Shown in pieces: positions 8,742-18,636 of a stretch of 64,000 bases of DNA (position 1 is its first letter; the number at the start of each line of letters is the position of its first letter). The translations under genes and the position numbers were made by a program. This DNA comes from Tomitella gaofuii. GTDB lineage: Bacteria; Actinomycetota; Actinomycetes; Mycobacteriales; Mycobacteriaceae. Location: assembly GCF_014126825.1 (NCBI RefSeq), contig NZ_CP059900.1:1936954-2000953 (forward strand). The letters are read 5' to 3'. A model generated the notes under the pieces. It worked only from the letters and a program-made list of their open reading frames with translations. It did no database searches and was not told where the DNA came from.

Positions 8742-10538
8742 TCACTTGGAGTACAAGGCCTCGATGTCGTCCGCATAGGTGGACGTGACGACGTTGCGCT
8801 TGAGCTTGAGCGTGGGGGTGAGCTCGCCGCCCTCCACCGTGAAATCGGTGGTGAGCACGGAGAACTTCTTGACCTGCTCCGCCCGCGACACGGCCGCGTT
8901 GGCCGTCTGCACCGCGGAATCGATCTCCGCCACCAGGTCCGGGTCCTTGGCCAGCGTGGCCATCGACGTGCCGGCGGGCTTTCCGTTGCGCTCGAGCCAT
9001 CCCGGGGCCGCCTCGGGGTCGAGGGTGATGAGTGCGGCGATGAACGGCTTCGCGTCGCCGACCACCATCGCCTGGCTGATGAGCGGATGCGCCCGCAGGC
9101 TGTCCTCGAGGCCGCTCGGCGCCACGTTCTTGCCGGCCGCGGTGACGATGATCTCCTTCTTGCGCCCGGTGATGAACAGATAGCCGTCCTCGTCGAGCTT
9201 GCCCAGGTCGCCGGTGTGGAACCACCCGTCGCGTATCGAGTCGTCGGTGGCGGTCGCATTGTTCCAGTAGCCGCCGAACACGACGTTGCCCTTGAGCAGC
9301 ACCTCCCCGTCGTCGGCGGTCCGGACGGCGCAGCCCTCCACCGGCCTGCCCACCGATCCGATGCGTTGCGCCTGCGGCGTGTTGACGGTGACGGCCGCGG
9401 TCGTCTCGGTGAGCCCGTAGCCCTCGTAGATGGTGACGCCGATGCCCCGATAGAAGTGGCCGAGCCGCGCGCCGAGAGGGCCGCCGCCGGACACCGCGGC
9501 CTCGCACCTGCCGCCGAGCGCCGCCTTGAGCTTGCTGTAGACGAGCTTGTCGAACAGCGTGTGTTTGAGGTTGAGGAGCAGGCCGGGGCCGCCGGTGTCG
9601 AGCGACTTGCTCCATTCGATCGCGGCGGCCTCGGCGGCGGCGAAGATCTTGCCCTTGCCCCCGTCCTCGGCCTTCTGCTTCGCGGTGTTGTACACCTTCT
9701 CGAAGACCCGGGGGACGGACAGGACGAAGGTGGGCTGGAACACGGCGAAGTGGTCCACAAGGTTCGCGATGTCGGCGGTGTGGCCCACGGTGATCCTGGA
9801 CATGAACGCGCCGACCGAGATGGCGCGGGCGAAGATGTGCGCCAGCGGCAGGAACAGCAGCGTGCTCTTGCCCTCGGTCATCATGTCGCCCAGTGCAGCG
9901 CTGGCCGCGGCACCCTCGGAGAGCAGGTTGAAGTGGGTGAGCTGCGCGCCCTTGGGGCGGCCGGTGGTTCCGGAGGTGTATACCAGGGTGGCCGCGTCGG
10001 CGGCGCGCACGGCCGTGCGGCGAGCCGTGACCTCGTCGTCGGCGACCTGGGCGCCGCGTTCGACGAGCACGTCGATCGCGCCGCGGTCGTCGTCGAGAAG
10101 CAGCAGTTCTCCGACGTTGTCGAGACGGTCGACGACGCCCCGTGTGACGGCGGCATGTTCTTTGGACGCGACGATGAGCATGCGGCTGCCCGAGTCCGAG
10201 AGGATCCACTCCGCCTGGTCGGCGGAGGAGGTCTCGTAGATCGCGACCGTGCACGCGCCCACCGTCCAGATGGCGAAGTCGAGCGCCACCCACTCGTACC
10301 GGGTGGGCGACATCAACGCGACGCGGTCGCCATGCTTGATCCCGGAGGCGATGAGGCCTTTGGCCAATGCCGTCACCTCGTCGGCGAACTGCGTCGCGGT
10401 GACGTCCGTCCACGCGCCCGCCACGACCCGCCGGAACGGCACGAAGTGCGGGGCGTCCTGGGCGTATCGGTAGACGGTGGCAGAGAGCGAATCGTCGTCG
10501 GCGATCGTGTACGACGCCGGAACCGCCAGTTCGGTCAT
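8742..10538 (-). CDS. fadD15: Long-chain fatty-acid--CoA ligase, FadD15 type
   Basis: 598 residues, essentially the length of mycobacterial FadD15. It activates long-chain fatty acids to acyl-CoA through an acyl-adenylate. Seen: P-loop-like A3 motif LVYTSGTTGRPKGAQLTH (about 183-200), A5 motif YEGYGLTETTAAV (about 370), A7 DGWFHTGDLGKLDEDGYL, A8 ITGRKKEIIVTAAGKNVAP (about 465-485) and an acceptor Lys near the C-terminus (TLKLKRNVV). The ATG at 10538 is preceded by AAGGGGG at six bases. It is monocistronic, divergent from the hydrolase gene at 10706 and convergent with tetR. The family is secure; chain-length preference is inferred from FadD15 likeness only. Confidence 0.93.
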   Translation of the reverse strand: MTELAVPASYTIADDDSLSATVYRYAQDAPHFVPFRRVVAGAWTDVTATQFADEVTALAKGLIASGIKHGDRVALMSPTRYEWVALDFAIWTVGACTVAIYETSSADQAEWILSDSGSRMLIVASKEHAAVTRGVVDRLDNVGELLLLDDDRGAIDVLVERGAQVADDEVTARRTAVRAADAATLVYTSGTTGRPKGAQLTHFNLLSEGAAASAALGDMMTEGKSTLLFLPLAHIFARAISVGAFMSRITVGHTADIANLVDHFAVFQPTFVLSVPRVFEKVYNTAKQKAEDGGKGKIFAAAEAAAIEWSKSLDTGGPGLLLNLKHTLFDKLVYSKLKAALGGRCEAAVSGGGPLGARLGHFYRGIGVTIYEGYGLTETTAAVTVNTPQAQRIGSVGRPVEGCAVRTADDGEVLLKGNVVFGGYWNNATATDDSIRDGWFHTGDLGKLDEDGYLFITGRKKEIIVTAAGKNVAPSGLEDSLRAHPLISQAMVVGDAKPFIAALITLDPEAAPGWLERNGKPAGTSMATLAKDPDLVAEIDSAVQTANAAVSRAEQVKKFSVLTTDFTVEGGELTPTLKLKRNVVTSTYADDIEALYSK

Positions 10539-10705
10539 GGGAACCCCCTTCTGTGGCCGGTGGAACGGTGACCGCCCTCACCTGGTCGCTGTGAGTCAAA
10601 CCATAGCGGATGGGTTCCGCCGCGGCGAGGGCGGTTACCCGCCGGTAGCCCTCACAGCGCCGCGGTGCCGGACGCGTGGCGCCCCGGCGGTGCGATGATC
10701 GCGCA

Positions 10706-11410
10706 ATGCCGTTCTTCGCGGGGGCCGCGGGCCAGGTGTTCTACCGCCGTTGGCGGTGCGTGGACGGGTCCGGCGTGCCGCCCGTGGTGGTGCTGCTGCA
10801 CGGGCTCGGTCAGCACAGCGGCGATTACGGCGGGTTCGCACGGCTGCTCACCCGGCGCGGAGTGGAAGTGTGGGCGCTGGATCACGTGGGGCACGGGATG
10901 ACGGAGGGCGCGCCGGGGCGGCTCGGGCCGATGGAGGGGCTCGTCGAGAACGCGCGCCGCTTGACCGCCCTGGCCGGGCAAGGCGGCGGTCCTGGCCCTG
11001 TGCTGGTCGGCCACTCGCTCGGCGCAGTCGTGGCCGCCGAACTCGCGATGCACTCGCCGCGGCTTTGTGCCGGATTGGTGCTGTCCGGCGTCCCGTTCGC
11101 GGCGCCGGATCGCGGACGGTCCCCGCGGCCGGGGGACGACGCACCCGAGGTGGTGGCACGGCGCGCGGCGATCGACGCGGTGCGCCGACGTTTCGTGCGC
11201 GGTGCCGGCACGCCGACTCTGGTCCTGCACGGCGCCGACGACCGGATCGTGCCGGCGGAGGGTGTGGTCCGGGCGCTGCGGGGGCGGTGCGACACCCGTG
11301 TCGTCGTGTACGACGGGGCGGGGCACGATCTTCCGCACGAGCACGTCCGCGTCGAGGTGGCGGACGCGATCGCGGGGTTCGCCGTCGGACTCGCGGAACC
11401 GCAGGGGTGA
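10706..11410 (+). CDS. Alpha/beta hydrolase, monoacylglycerol-lipase-like (serine aminopeptidase S33 fold)
   Basis: 234 residues. Probably hydrolyses lysophospholipids or monoacylglycerols, as relatives annotated lysophospholipase do. Seen: oxyanion strand VVLLHGLGQHSGDY (about 28-41), nucleophile elbow GHSLGA with S104, acid D179 in HGADDRIVP and H207 in GAGHDLPHE, a complete catalytic triad. There is no signal peptide, so it should be cytosolic. The ATG at 10706 (MPFFAGAAG) fits homologues; a GTG at 10676 would add ten residues. No good ribosome site is seen for either. It is convergent with the unknown gene at 11425, only 14 bases apart. Confidence 0.85.
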   Translation: MPFFAGAAGQVFYRRWRCVDGSGVPPVVVLLHGLGQHSGDYGGFARLLTRRGVEVWALDHVGHGMTEGAPGRLGPMEGLVENARRLTALAGQGGGPGPVLVGHSLGAVVAAELAMHSPRLCAGLVLSGVPFAAPDRGRSPRPGDDAPEVVARRAAIDAVRRRFVRGAGTPTLVLHGADDRIVPAEGVVRALRGRCDTRVVVYDGAGHDLPHEHVRVEVADAIAGFAVGLAEPQG

Positions 11411-11424
11411 TCGGAGGCGAACCG

Positions 11425-12177
11425 TCAGGCGGCGGCGAGCGGTGCGGCGGCCGCGTAGGGGATGGCGGCCGGCGACACGCGGTTGAGCTCCCACCGCCAG
11501 ACCGCGTGTTCGAGTTCCACCGGCGTGGTGCCGACGGCGTCGGCGGCCGCCGCGACGAGTGCATGGACTTTTCGGGGGCCGGGGACGTCGGACGCATGTG
11601 CGATCCCGAGTGCATCCGCGGCGAACGACGTGGTCAGCGAGCCGGGCAGTACGCCGGGCGCACCCGCGAGCATGAGCAGGTAGGCCCAGTTGACCTCGTC
11701 GGTGGCGCTGGAGGCGGAAAGCCAGGCACCGCGCAACGCCCGATGGCGTTCCGGGTCGTGCGCGGCGGCCCGCAGGTCTTCCACAGTGTCGACGCCGAAG
11801 GCGCGCAGCCTCTCAGCGGCGTCCTGGATCGCCATGGCGCGCACCGCGTTCGCGTCCCCGTAAGGCATCTTGTAGCGGCCGACCTTGCCGCTCCACACCA
11901 GCGATCCGCCCACCTGCTCGAAGGTCCGCAGCAGGTCCCTGGCGCCGTCGACGACGTCCTCGACGCCCTGGGCGCGCCGGTACGCCCGGTACCTGTCCAC
12001 CGTGAGCACCGATTTGTCGTACTGGGCGGCGGTGGACTGCACCGCGTCGATGATGCAGAGCGCCAGGCTGTCGTGGAAGCGGTCGTGGCGCGTCCACGTG
12101 CGCGGCTCGCCGAGCCGTACCCGCACCGCTCTGACGAAGGCGTCCGCGGCGTCGGCGGATTCGGCGGTGCTCGTCAC
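11425..12177 (-). CDS. Uncharacterised protein
   Basis: 250 residues, function not recognised. Mostly helical by composition, with no signal peptide, membrane segment or Cys cluster. Recognisable stretches are ALCIIDAVQSTAAQYDKSV followed by VDRYRAYRR, and TDEVNWAYLLMLAGAPGVLPG followed by FAADALG. The latter loosely recalls actinobacterial helix-hairpin-helix-like proteins, but I would not assign it. The start is GTG 12177 with AGGGG at six bases. It is divergent from deaD across 300 bases and convergent with the hydrolase. Codon use and GC content look like the neighbours, so nothing suggests recent transfer. A real gene by start signal and clean frame. Confidence 0.7.
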   Translation of the reverse strand: MTSTAESADAADAFVRAVRVRLGEPRTWTRHDRFHDSLALCIIDAVQSTAAQYDKSVLTVDRYRAYRRAQGVEDVVDGARDLLRTFEQVGGSLVWSGKVGRYKMPYGDANAVRAMAIQDAAERLRAFGVDTVEDLRAAAHDPERHRALRGAWLSASSATDEVNWAYLLMLAGAPGVLPGSLTTSFAADALGIAHASDVPGPRKVHALVAAAADAVGTTPVELEHAVWRWELNRVSPAAIPYAAAAPLAAA

Positions 12178-12460
12178 GGTCGCCCCTCACATGTCGGCTT
12201 CGATGCCCGCCGGTGCCGGGGCCGCGCCGTAGTCGGGCGGGCCCGTGCGCGTGCCGGCGCACCCTCTGCCTGCCACATCGCATGCCGTGATGCGGCTGTT
12301 ACCTTCCCGTGCGCGGGGCGCGCGTGCCCGTCGAGGCCGTCGGCCGGGTGACGCTGGATCGGCCGGGTGGCGCTGGACACGTCGCTGGGAGGCGGGAGAC
12401 GCACGGCGCCGCGCCCCGCTTCACGATGGGGACTCGGCGCGGGGGCCGCGGCCCGAATGG
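12178..12460. other. Intergenic region between the unknown gene and deaD
   Basis: Divergent promoter region of about 280 bases, very GC-rich. I see no gene, RNA or long repeat in it. The only clear signal is the AT-rich TATAAAAT at its deaD end. Confidence 0.6.
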
Positions 12461-12480
12461 TATAAAATCCTGGGCAAATG
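12461..12480 (+). promoter_or_regulatory. deaD -10 element almost touching the start codon
   Basis: TATAAAAT at 12461-12468 is a very good -10 (TANNNT form TAAAAT, 12463-12468). It predicts a start of transcription at about 12473-12476, only 2-5 bases before ATG 12478. No ribosome-binding sequence could fit. This implies a leaderless or near-leaderless message. No clear -35 is present. Confidence 0.55.
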
Positions 12481-14466
12481 AATGATGATAACAGCGTCGG
12501 CCCCCGCGCGAGCGACCCTCTTCCTGCCGACGAGCCCACTTCCACTGAAGACACCCCCGCAGACGACGTGTCCGCCGGCGACGTGAGTGACGCCGGGCGG
12601 CGCCCGGATGCGCGTCCCGCGGGTGACCGGGCCCCGGACGCAGGCGACGCCGAGGGGCCGTCGGCCGCGGGGTCCGCTCCGGCGTCGTCCCCGGACGAGC
12701 TGTCCTTCGCTGATCTCGGCATCGCGCCCGAGGTCCTGCGCGCGCTCGGCGACGTGGGCTACGAGACCCCGTCGCCGATCCAGGCCGAGACCATCCCGCT
12801 GCTGCTGGCCGGGCGTGACGTGGTGGGGCTGGCGCAGACCGGCACCGGCAAGACCGCCGCCTTCGCGGTGCCCGTGCTGAGCCGGATCGTCCCCGGCGGC
12901 AAGAAGCCGCGGGCGCTGGTCCTCGCCCCCACCCGCGAGCTCGCGCTGCAGGTGTCCGAGGCGTTCGGAAGCTACTCGGTCCATCAGTCGGGCGTGCACG
13001 TGCTGCCGATCTACGGCGGCCAGAGCTACGGCGTCCAGCTGTCCGGCCTGCGCCGCGGCGTCCAGGTGGTGGTCGGCACGCCCGGTCGCATCATCGACCA
13101 CCTCGACAAGGGCACGCTGGACCTGAGCGAGCTCGAGTTCCTCGTGCTCGACGAGGCCGACGAAATGCTCAAGATGGGCTTCCAGGAAGACGTCGAGCGG
13201 ATCCTGGCCGACACGCCGGAGTCCAAGCAGGTCGCGTTGTTCTCGGCCACGATGCCGGCGGGGATCCGGAAACTGTCCAAGCGCTACCTCGACAATCCGG
13301 CCGAGGTCACCATCAAGGGCAAGACGGCGACCGCGCGCAACATCACCCAACGGTGGGTGTCCGTGTCCAACCAGCGCAAGCTCGATGCGCTCACGCGCAT
13401 CCTCGAAGTCGAGGACTTCGACGCGATGATCATCTTCGTGCGCACCAAGCAGGCGACCGAAGACCTCGCGGAGAAGCTGCGCGCACGGGGGCTTGCCGCG
13501 GCGGCGATCAACGGCGACATCGTCCAAGCACAGCGTGAGCGCACCATCGGCCAGCTCAAGGACGGCCGCATCGACATCCTGGTGGCGACGGACGTGGCGG
13601 CGCGCGGGCTCGACGTCGACCGGATCTCGCATGTCGTCAACTACGACATTCCGCACGACACCGAGGCCTACGTGCACCGCATCGGCCGCACGGGGCGCGC
13701 CGGGCGGGCCGGACAGGCGTTGCTTTTCGTCTCCCCGCGGGAGACCCGCCTGCTCAAAGCCATCGAGCGTGCCACACGCCAGCCGCTCGAGGAGATGAGC
13801 CTGCCGACAGTCGACGACGTCAACGCCCAGCGGGTGTCGAAGTTCGCCGATTCGATCACCGCGAGCCTCGAGGCGCCGATGGTCGAGCTGTTCCGCCAGC
13901 TGATCGAGGAGTACCAGCGCGAGCACGACGTGCCGATGGTCGATATCGCGGCGGCGTTGGCGACGCAGTCGCGGGACGGGGAGTCGTTCCTGCTGGCGCC
14001 GGAGCCCGAGCGCCGCGATCACGGCAAGGGCCGCAAGAACGATCGGGATCGCGGCGGGCGCGATCGGCCGCGGGGCCGCAACGGCGCGGGGTTCTCCACG
14101 TACAAGATCCAGGTGGGCCGCCGTCACGGCGTGCAGCCGGGCGCGATCGTCGGTGCGCTCGCGAACGAGGGCGGCTTGGGCCGCGCGGATTTCGGCCACA
14201 TCAGCATCCGCGGCGAGTACTCGCTGGTGGAGCTGCCCGCCGACCTGTCCCGTGAGACGTTCGCGGCCCTGCGTCACACGCGGGTCTGCGGTGAGTTGAT
14301 CGACCTCAAGCCGGACAGCGGCCCGCCGTCCGGGCGTCCGGGTTCCTTCGCGGGGAAGGGGCGCGGCGGCGGGCACCGCAAAGGCGGCCGGGGCCCGCGT
14401 GACGGAGATCACGGTGGCAAGCGCTCGGGCGGCGCGCGGCGGAAGTGGGACGGCCCGCGCGGATAG
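12478..14466 (+). CDS. deaD: DEAD-box ATP-dependent RNA helicase DeaD/CsdA
   Basis: 662 residues. Unwinds structured RNA in ribosome assembly and mRNA decay, often important in the cold. Motifs: Q motif region PSPIQAETIP, Walker A AQTGTGKT (119-126), PTRELALQ, DEAD (225-228), SAT (256-258), ARGLDVDRI and HRIGRTGRAGR. A C-terminal DbpA-type RNA-binding domain is at about 541-620 (KIQVGRRHGVQPGAIVGAL...), followed by a Gly/Arg/Lys-rich tail. An acidic Asp/Ala/Pro-rich N-terminal extension of about 75 residues precedes the helicase core. Longer than the roughly 560 residues of M. tuberculosis DeaD because of both tails. The start ATG has no ribosome site and a -10 element directly upstream. Confidence 0.95.
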   Translation: MNDDNSVGPRASDPLPADEPTSTEDTPADDVSAGDVSDAGRRPDARPAGDRAPDAGDAEGPSAAGSAPASSPDELSFADLGIAPEVLRALGDVGYETPSPIQAETIPLLLAGRDVVGLAQTGTGKTAAFAVPVLSRIVPGGKKPRALVLAPTRELALQVSEAFGSYSVHQSGVHVLPIYGGQSYGVQLSGLRRGVQVVVGTPGRIIDHLDKGTLDLSELEFLVLDEADEMLKMGFQEDVERILADTPESKQVALFSATMPAGIRKLSKRYLDNPAEVTIKGKTATARNITQRWVSVSNQRKLDALTRILEVEDFDAMIIFVRTKQATEDLAEKLRARGLAAAAINGDIVQAQRERTIGQLKDGRIDILVATDVAARGLDVDRISHVVNYDIPHDTEAYVHRIGRTGRAGRAGQALLFVSPRETRLLKAIERATRQPLEEMSLPTVDDVNAQRVSKFADSITASLEAPMVELFRQLIEEYQREHDVPMVDIAAALATQSRDGESFLLAPEPERRDHGKGRKNDRDRGGRDRPRGRNGAGFSTYKIQVGRRHGVQPGAIVGALANEGGLGRADFGHISIRGEYSLVELPADLSRETFAALRHTRVCGELIDLKPDSGPPSGRPGSFAGKGRGGGHRKGGRGPRDGDHGGKRSGGARRKWDGPRG

Positions 14467-14467
14467 C

Positions 14468-14520
14468 GTTCCCACTGGTGGAACTCGTTTCACTTTGAGC
14501 GGTGTCCACTGTTCGGACAC
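14468..14520. promoter_or_regulatory. Two spaced inverted repeats upstream of the alcohol dehydrogenase operon
   Basis: GTTCC-N7-GGAAC (14468-14484) and GTGTCC-N7-GGACAC (14502-14520) have the same 7-base spacing and share CCACTG in the left half. Their centres are 35 bases apart. They lie about 150 and 116 bases upstream of the predicted start of transcription, the distance of enhancer-like activator sites. The binding protein is not identifiable and is not encoded beside them. Confidence 0.4.
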
Positions 14521-14591
14521 GCCGTAGAGTTTCTGCGCAGCGCGTCTACCGGCGTGCGGACCGCAGAATGGAACGTGTTCTTGTAGTGCCC

Positions 14592-14620
14592 TTCACAACT
14601 GCTGTCGGACCGTTTATGTT
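14592..14620 (+). promoter_or_regulatory. Sigma-A-type promoter for the adh-aldh operon
   Basis: TTCACA (14592-14597), 17 bases, TATGTT (14615-14620): close to the housekeeping consensus with ideal spacing. Transcription should start near 14627, giving a leader of about 54 bases that carries GAAAGG before the adh start. Confidence 0.55.
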
Positions 14621-14680
14621 CGAACCACGACGGTGCGCCCTCCCGGGCGTCTCCGAGGTTCGACGAAAGGCCAGACGGGC

Positions 14681-15807
14681 ATGAAGACCAAGGGTGCGAT
14701 CCTGCGCGGACTCAACCAGCCGTGGAGCGTCGAGGAGATCAAGGTCGGCGAGCCGCATGCCGGCGAGGTGATGGTGGAGCTGCACGCGTCCGGGATGTGC
14801 CACTCGGACCATCACATCGTCACCGGGGACACGCCGATGCCGGCGTTCCCGGTGATGGGCGGGCACGAGGGCGCCGGCAAGGTCGTCCAGGTGGGCGAGG
14901 GCGTCACGGACGTCAAAGTCGGGGACCACGTGGTCTTCTCGTTCATCCCGTCCTGCGGCAAGTGCGAGCCGTGCGTGACCGGTCATTCGAACCTGTGCGA
15001 TCTGGGGATGTACCTGCTCACAGGTGAGTCGATCAGCGACGGCACCCGGCGCATCCAGACTGCGGCAGGCGAGGACGTCATCCCGATGTGCCTTCTGGGC
15101 ACGTTCTCGCCGTACGCCACCGTCCACATGTCCTCGGTGGTGAAGATCGACGAGGAGATCCCCTTCGAGGTGGCCTGTCTCGTCGGGTGCGGAGTGACGA
15201 CGGGCTGGGGTTCGGCGACGAACGTCGCGGAGGTCGCGCCGGGGGAGACCGTGATCGTGGTCGGGGCCGGCGGCGTCGGCATGAACTCGGTCCAGGGCGC
15301 GGCGGTCTCCGGCGCCAAGCGCGTGATCGTCGTCGATCCGTCCGAGTTCCACCGCGAGGAGGCCAAGAAGTTCGGCGCCACCCACGCCTACCCGTCCATG
15401 GCCGAGGCCATCGCGCCGGTGATGGAGATGACCTGGGGCAAGATGGCCGACAAGACCATCATCACCGTGGGCAGGATCAACGGCGAGGACATCGACCCCG
15501 CGCTCACGCTGACGAAGAAGGGCGGCCGCGTGACGGTGGTCGGCATGGGCGGCATGGCGGACATGGACGTCAAGCTCAATCTGTTCCTGTTCACGATGCT
15601 GCAGAAGGAGCTGCGCGGCGCGATCTTCGGCGGCGCGAACCCCAAGGCGGAGATCCCGGACCTGCTGTCGATGTACAAGGCGGGCAAGCTCAACCTGGAT
15701 GATCTGGTGACCAAGACGTACTCGCTCGAGCAGATCAACGAGGGATACCAGGACATGCTCGACGGGAAGAACATCCGGGGGGTCATCCTCTACACGGACG
15801 CGGACCG

Positions 15808-15811
<4 letters not shown>
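14681..15811 (+). CDS. NDMA-dependent, zinc-containing alcohol dehydrogenase
   Basis: 376 residues. Oxidises primary alcohols to aldehydes. Members of this actinobacterial group hold NAD(H) tightly and need an artificial acceptor (NDMA) in vitro; the natural partner is thought to be mycofactocin. Seen: catalytic zinc ligands C40, H62-E63 and C170; structural zinc ligands C92, C95, C98 and C106; Rossmann loop GAGGVG (195-200). The ATG at 14681 has GAAAGG about ten bases upstream; the open frame before it is discarded. It overlaps the aldehyde dehydrogenase gene by four bases (GTGA), so the two act in sequence, alcohol to aldehyde to acid. No mycofactocin genes lie in this window. Confidence 0.92.
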
Positions 15812-17241
<1,430 letters not shown>

Positions 17242-17274
17242 TCGCCGTCCCGCGCCGATGCGGGGAGGCACGGG

Positions 17275-17318
17275 AACGGGCGCGGCCCGTGGGGTGACAC
17301 CCACGGGCCGCGCCCGTT
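17275..17318 (+). terminator. Terminator hairpin after the adh-aldh operon
   Basis: A perfect 19-bp stem (17275-17293 with 17300-17318), loop GTGACA. The stem begins AACGGGCGCGGCCCGTGGG. No T-tract follows. It separates the operon from the promoter region of the acyl-CoA dehydrogenase pair. Confidence 0.8.
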
Positions 17319-17354
17319 CTGCATGCGTGCGCGCACACCGGCGGGGTTTCGGAG

Positions 17355-17386
17355 TTGACGTCAAGTTCAAGTTATGGTTGTCTTGA
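17355..17386. promoter_or_regulatory. Palindrome and inverted repeat before the acyl-CoA dehydrogenase pair
   Basis: TTGACGTCAA (17355-17364) is a perfect 10-bp palindrome. TCAAG (17367-17371), ten bases, CTTGA (17382-17386) is a second symmetric site next to it. They lie 66-97 bases before the acyl-CoA dehydrogenase start, in a noticeably AT-richer patch, where a promoter and a TetR-type lipid regulator site would be expected. The exact KstR and KstR2 consensus sequences are not present. Confidence 0.4.
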
Positions 17387-17451
17387 GACGTCGCACACAT
17401 GACTGGGGGCGTCCGGGCCTGCGGCTTTCGGGAACCGTCGAAAGGACATTC

Positions 17452-18627
17452 ATGCAGTTGGCATTGTCGGAGGAGGACCGCGCATTCCAGCAGGAGATGC
17501 GCGACTTCTTCACCACGAACATTCCCGCGGAGCTGCGCCTCCGGCCCGATGCGGGCGAGGAGGCGGATCCGGAGGTGATGCGCCGCACCCAACGGATCCT
17601 CAACGAGGCCGGACTCGCGGTGCCGGGCTGGCCGGTGGAGTGGGGCGGCCGCGACTGGACGGATGTGCGCAAGCACATCTGGCTCACCGAGATGCAGCTG
17701 GCATCGGTGCCGGAGCCGCTCGCGTTCAACTGCGTGATGGTGGGCCCGGTGATCGCCGAGTTCGGTTCGGAAGAGCAGAAAAAGCGTTTCCTGCCCGCCA
17801 CGGCCAACCTGGACATCTGGTGGTGCCAAGGATTCTCCGAGCCGGAGGCCGGCTCGGACCTCGCCTCACTCAAGACGCGCGCCGTCCGTGACGGCGATTC
17901 CTACATCGTCAACGGGCAGAAGACCTGGACGACGCTCGGCCAGCATGCGGACTGGATCTTCTGCCTGGTGCGTACGGACCCGGACGCACCGAAGAAACAG
18001 GCGGGCATCTCCTTCCTGCTGATCGACATGAAAACGCCGGGGATCACAGTCCGGCCGATCAAGCTGATCGACGGCGGCCACGAGGTCAATGAAATCTTCT
18101 TCGAGGACGTGCGCGTGCCCGCGGAGAACCTCGTGGGGGAAGAGAACGCGGGGTGGAGCTACGCCAAGTTCCTGCTGGGCAACGAGCGCGTGAACGTCAC
18201 CCGGCTCGGCGCCTCCAAGGTGCGCGTGGCGCTGGCGAAGGAGCATGCCGCTGCCCTGCGCGTGGGCGACGGCACGCTGCTGGACGAGCCGCAGTACGCG
18301 GCGCGCTTCGCACGTCTCGAGAACGAGCTCGTCGCGTTGGAGTTGACGCAGATGCGGGTGGCGGCGGATTCGGCGGATGGCCGGCCCAATCCCGCCTCGT
18401 CGCTGCTCAAACTGCGCGGTTCCCAGCTGCAGCAGGCTGCGACCGAGCTTCTGATGGACGTGGCGGGATTCGATGCGCTGCCCTTCCGTGCGACGGCGGA
18501 CGTGCAGACCCCGCAGTGGGCGCAGGCGGCGACGCCGACCTACCTGAACTACCGCAAGGTGTCGATCTACAGCGGATCCAACGAGGTCCAGCGGACGATC
18601 ATCGCCAAGTCGATCCTGGGATTGTGA
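17452..18627 (+). CDS. Acyl-CoA dehydrogenase, large/catalytic subunit of a two-gene enzyme
   Basis: 391 residues. Introduces the alpha-beta double bond in an acyl-CoA, with FAD as cofactor. Seen: GFSEPEAGSDLASLKTRA (FAD/substrate loop), TWTTLGQHADWIF, and the C-terminal YSGSNEVQRTIIAKSILG. The base at the medium-chain enzyme position (YEGT) is absent because it reads YSGS. E245 in GNERVNVTR occupies the alternative position used by isovaleryl- and sterol-type enzymes. The size, order and sequence resemble the pimeloyl-CoA dehydrogenase large subunit. The ATG at 17452 has AAAGGA at five bases; an upstream open stretch is discarded. The partner gene starts nine bases after the stop. Confidence 0.9.
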   Translation: MQLALSEEDRAFQQEMRDFFTTNIPAELRLRPDAGEEADPEVMRRTQRILNEAGLAVPGWPVEWGGRDWTDVRKHIWLTEMQLASVPEPLAFNCVMVGPVIAEFGSEEQKKRFLPATANLDIWWCQGFSEPEAGSDLASLKTRAVRDGDSYIVNGQKTWTTLGQHADWIFCLVRTDPDAPKKQAGISFLLIDMKTPGITVRPIKLIDGGHEVNEIFFEDVRVPAENLVGEENAGWSYAKFLLGNERVNVTRLGASKVRVALAKEHAAALRVGDGTLLDEPQYAARFARLENELVALELTQMRVAADSADGRPNPASSLLKLRGSQLQQAATELLMDVAGFDALPFRATADVQTPQWAQAATPTYLNYRKVSIYSGSNEVQRTIIAKSILGL

Positions 18628-18636
18628 GGAACCGCC

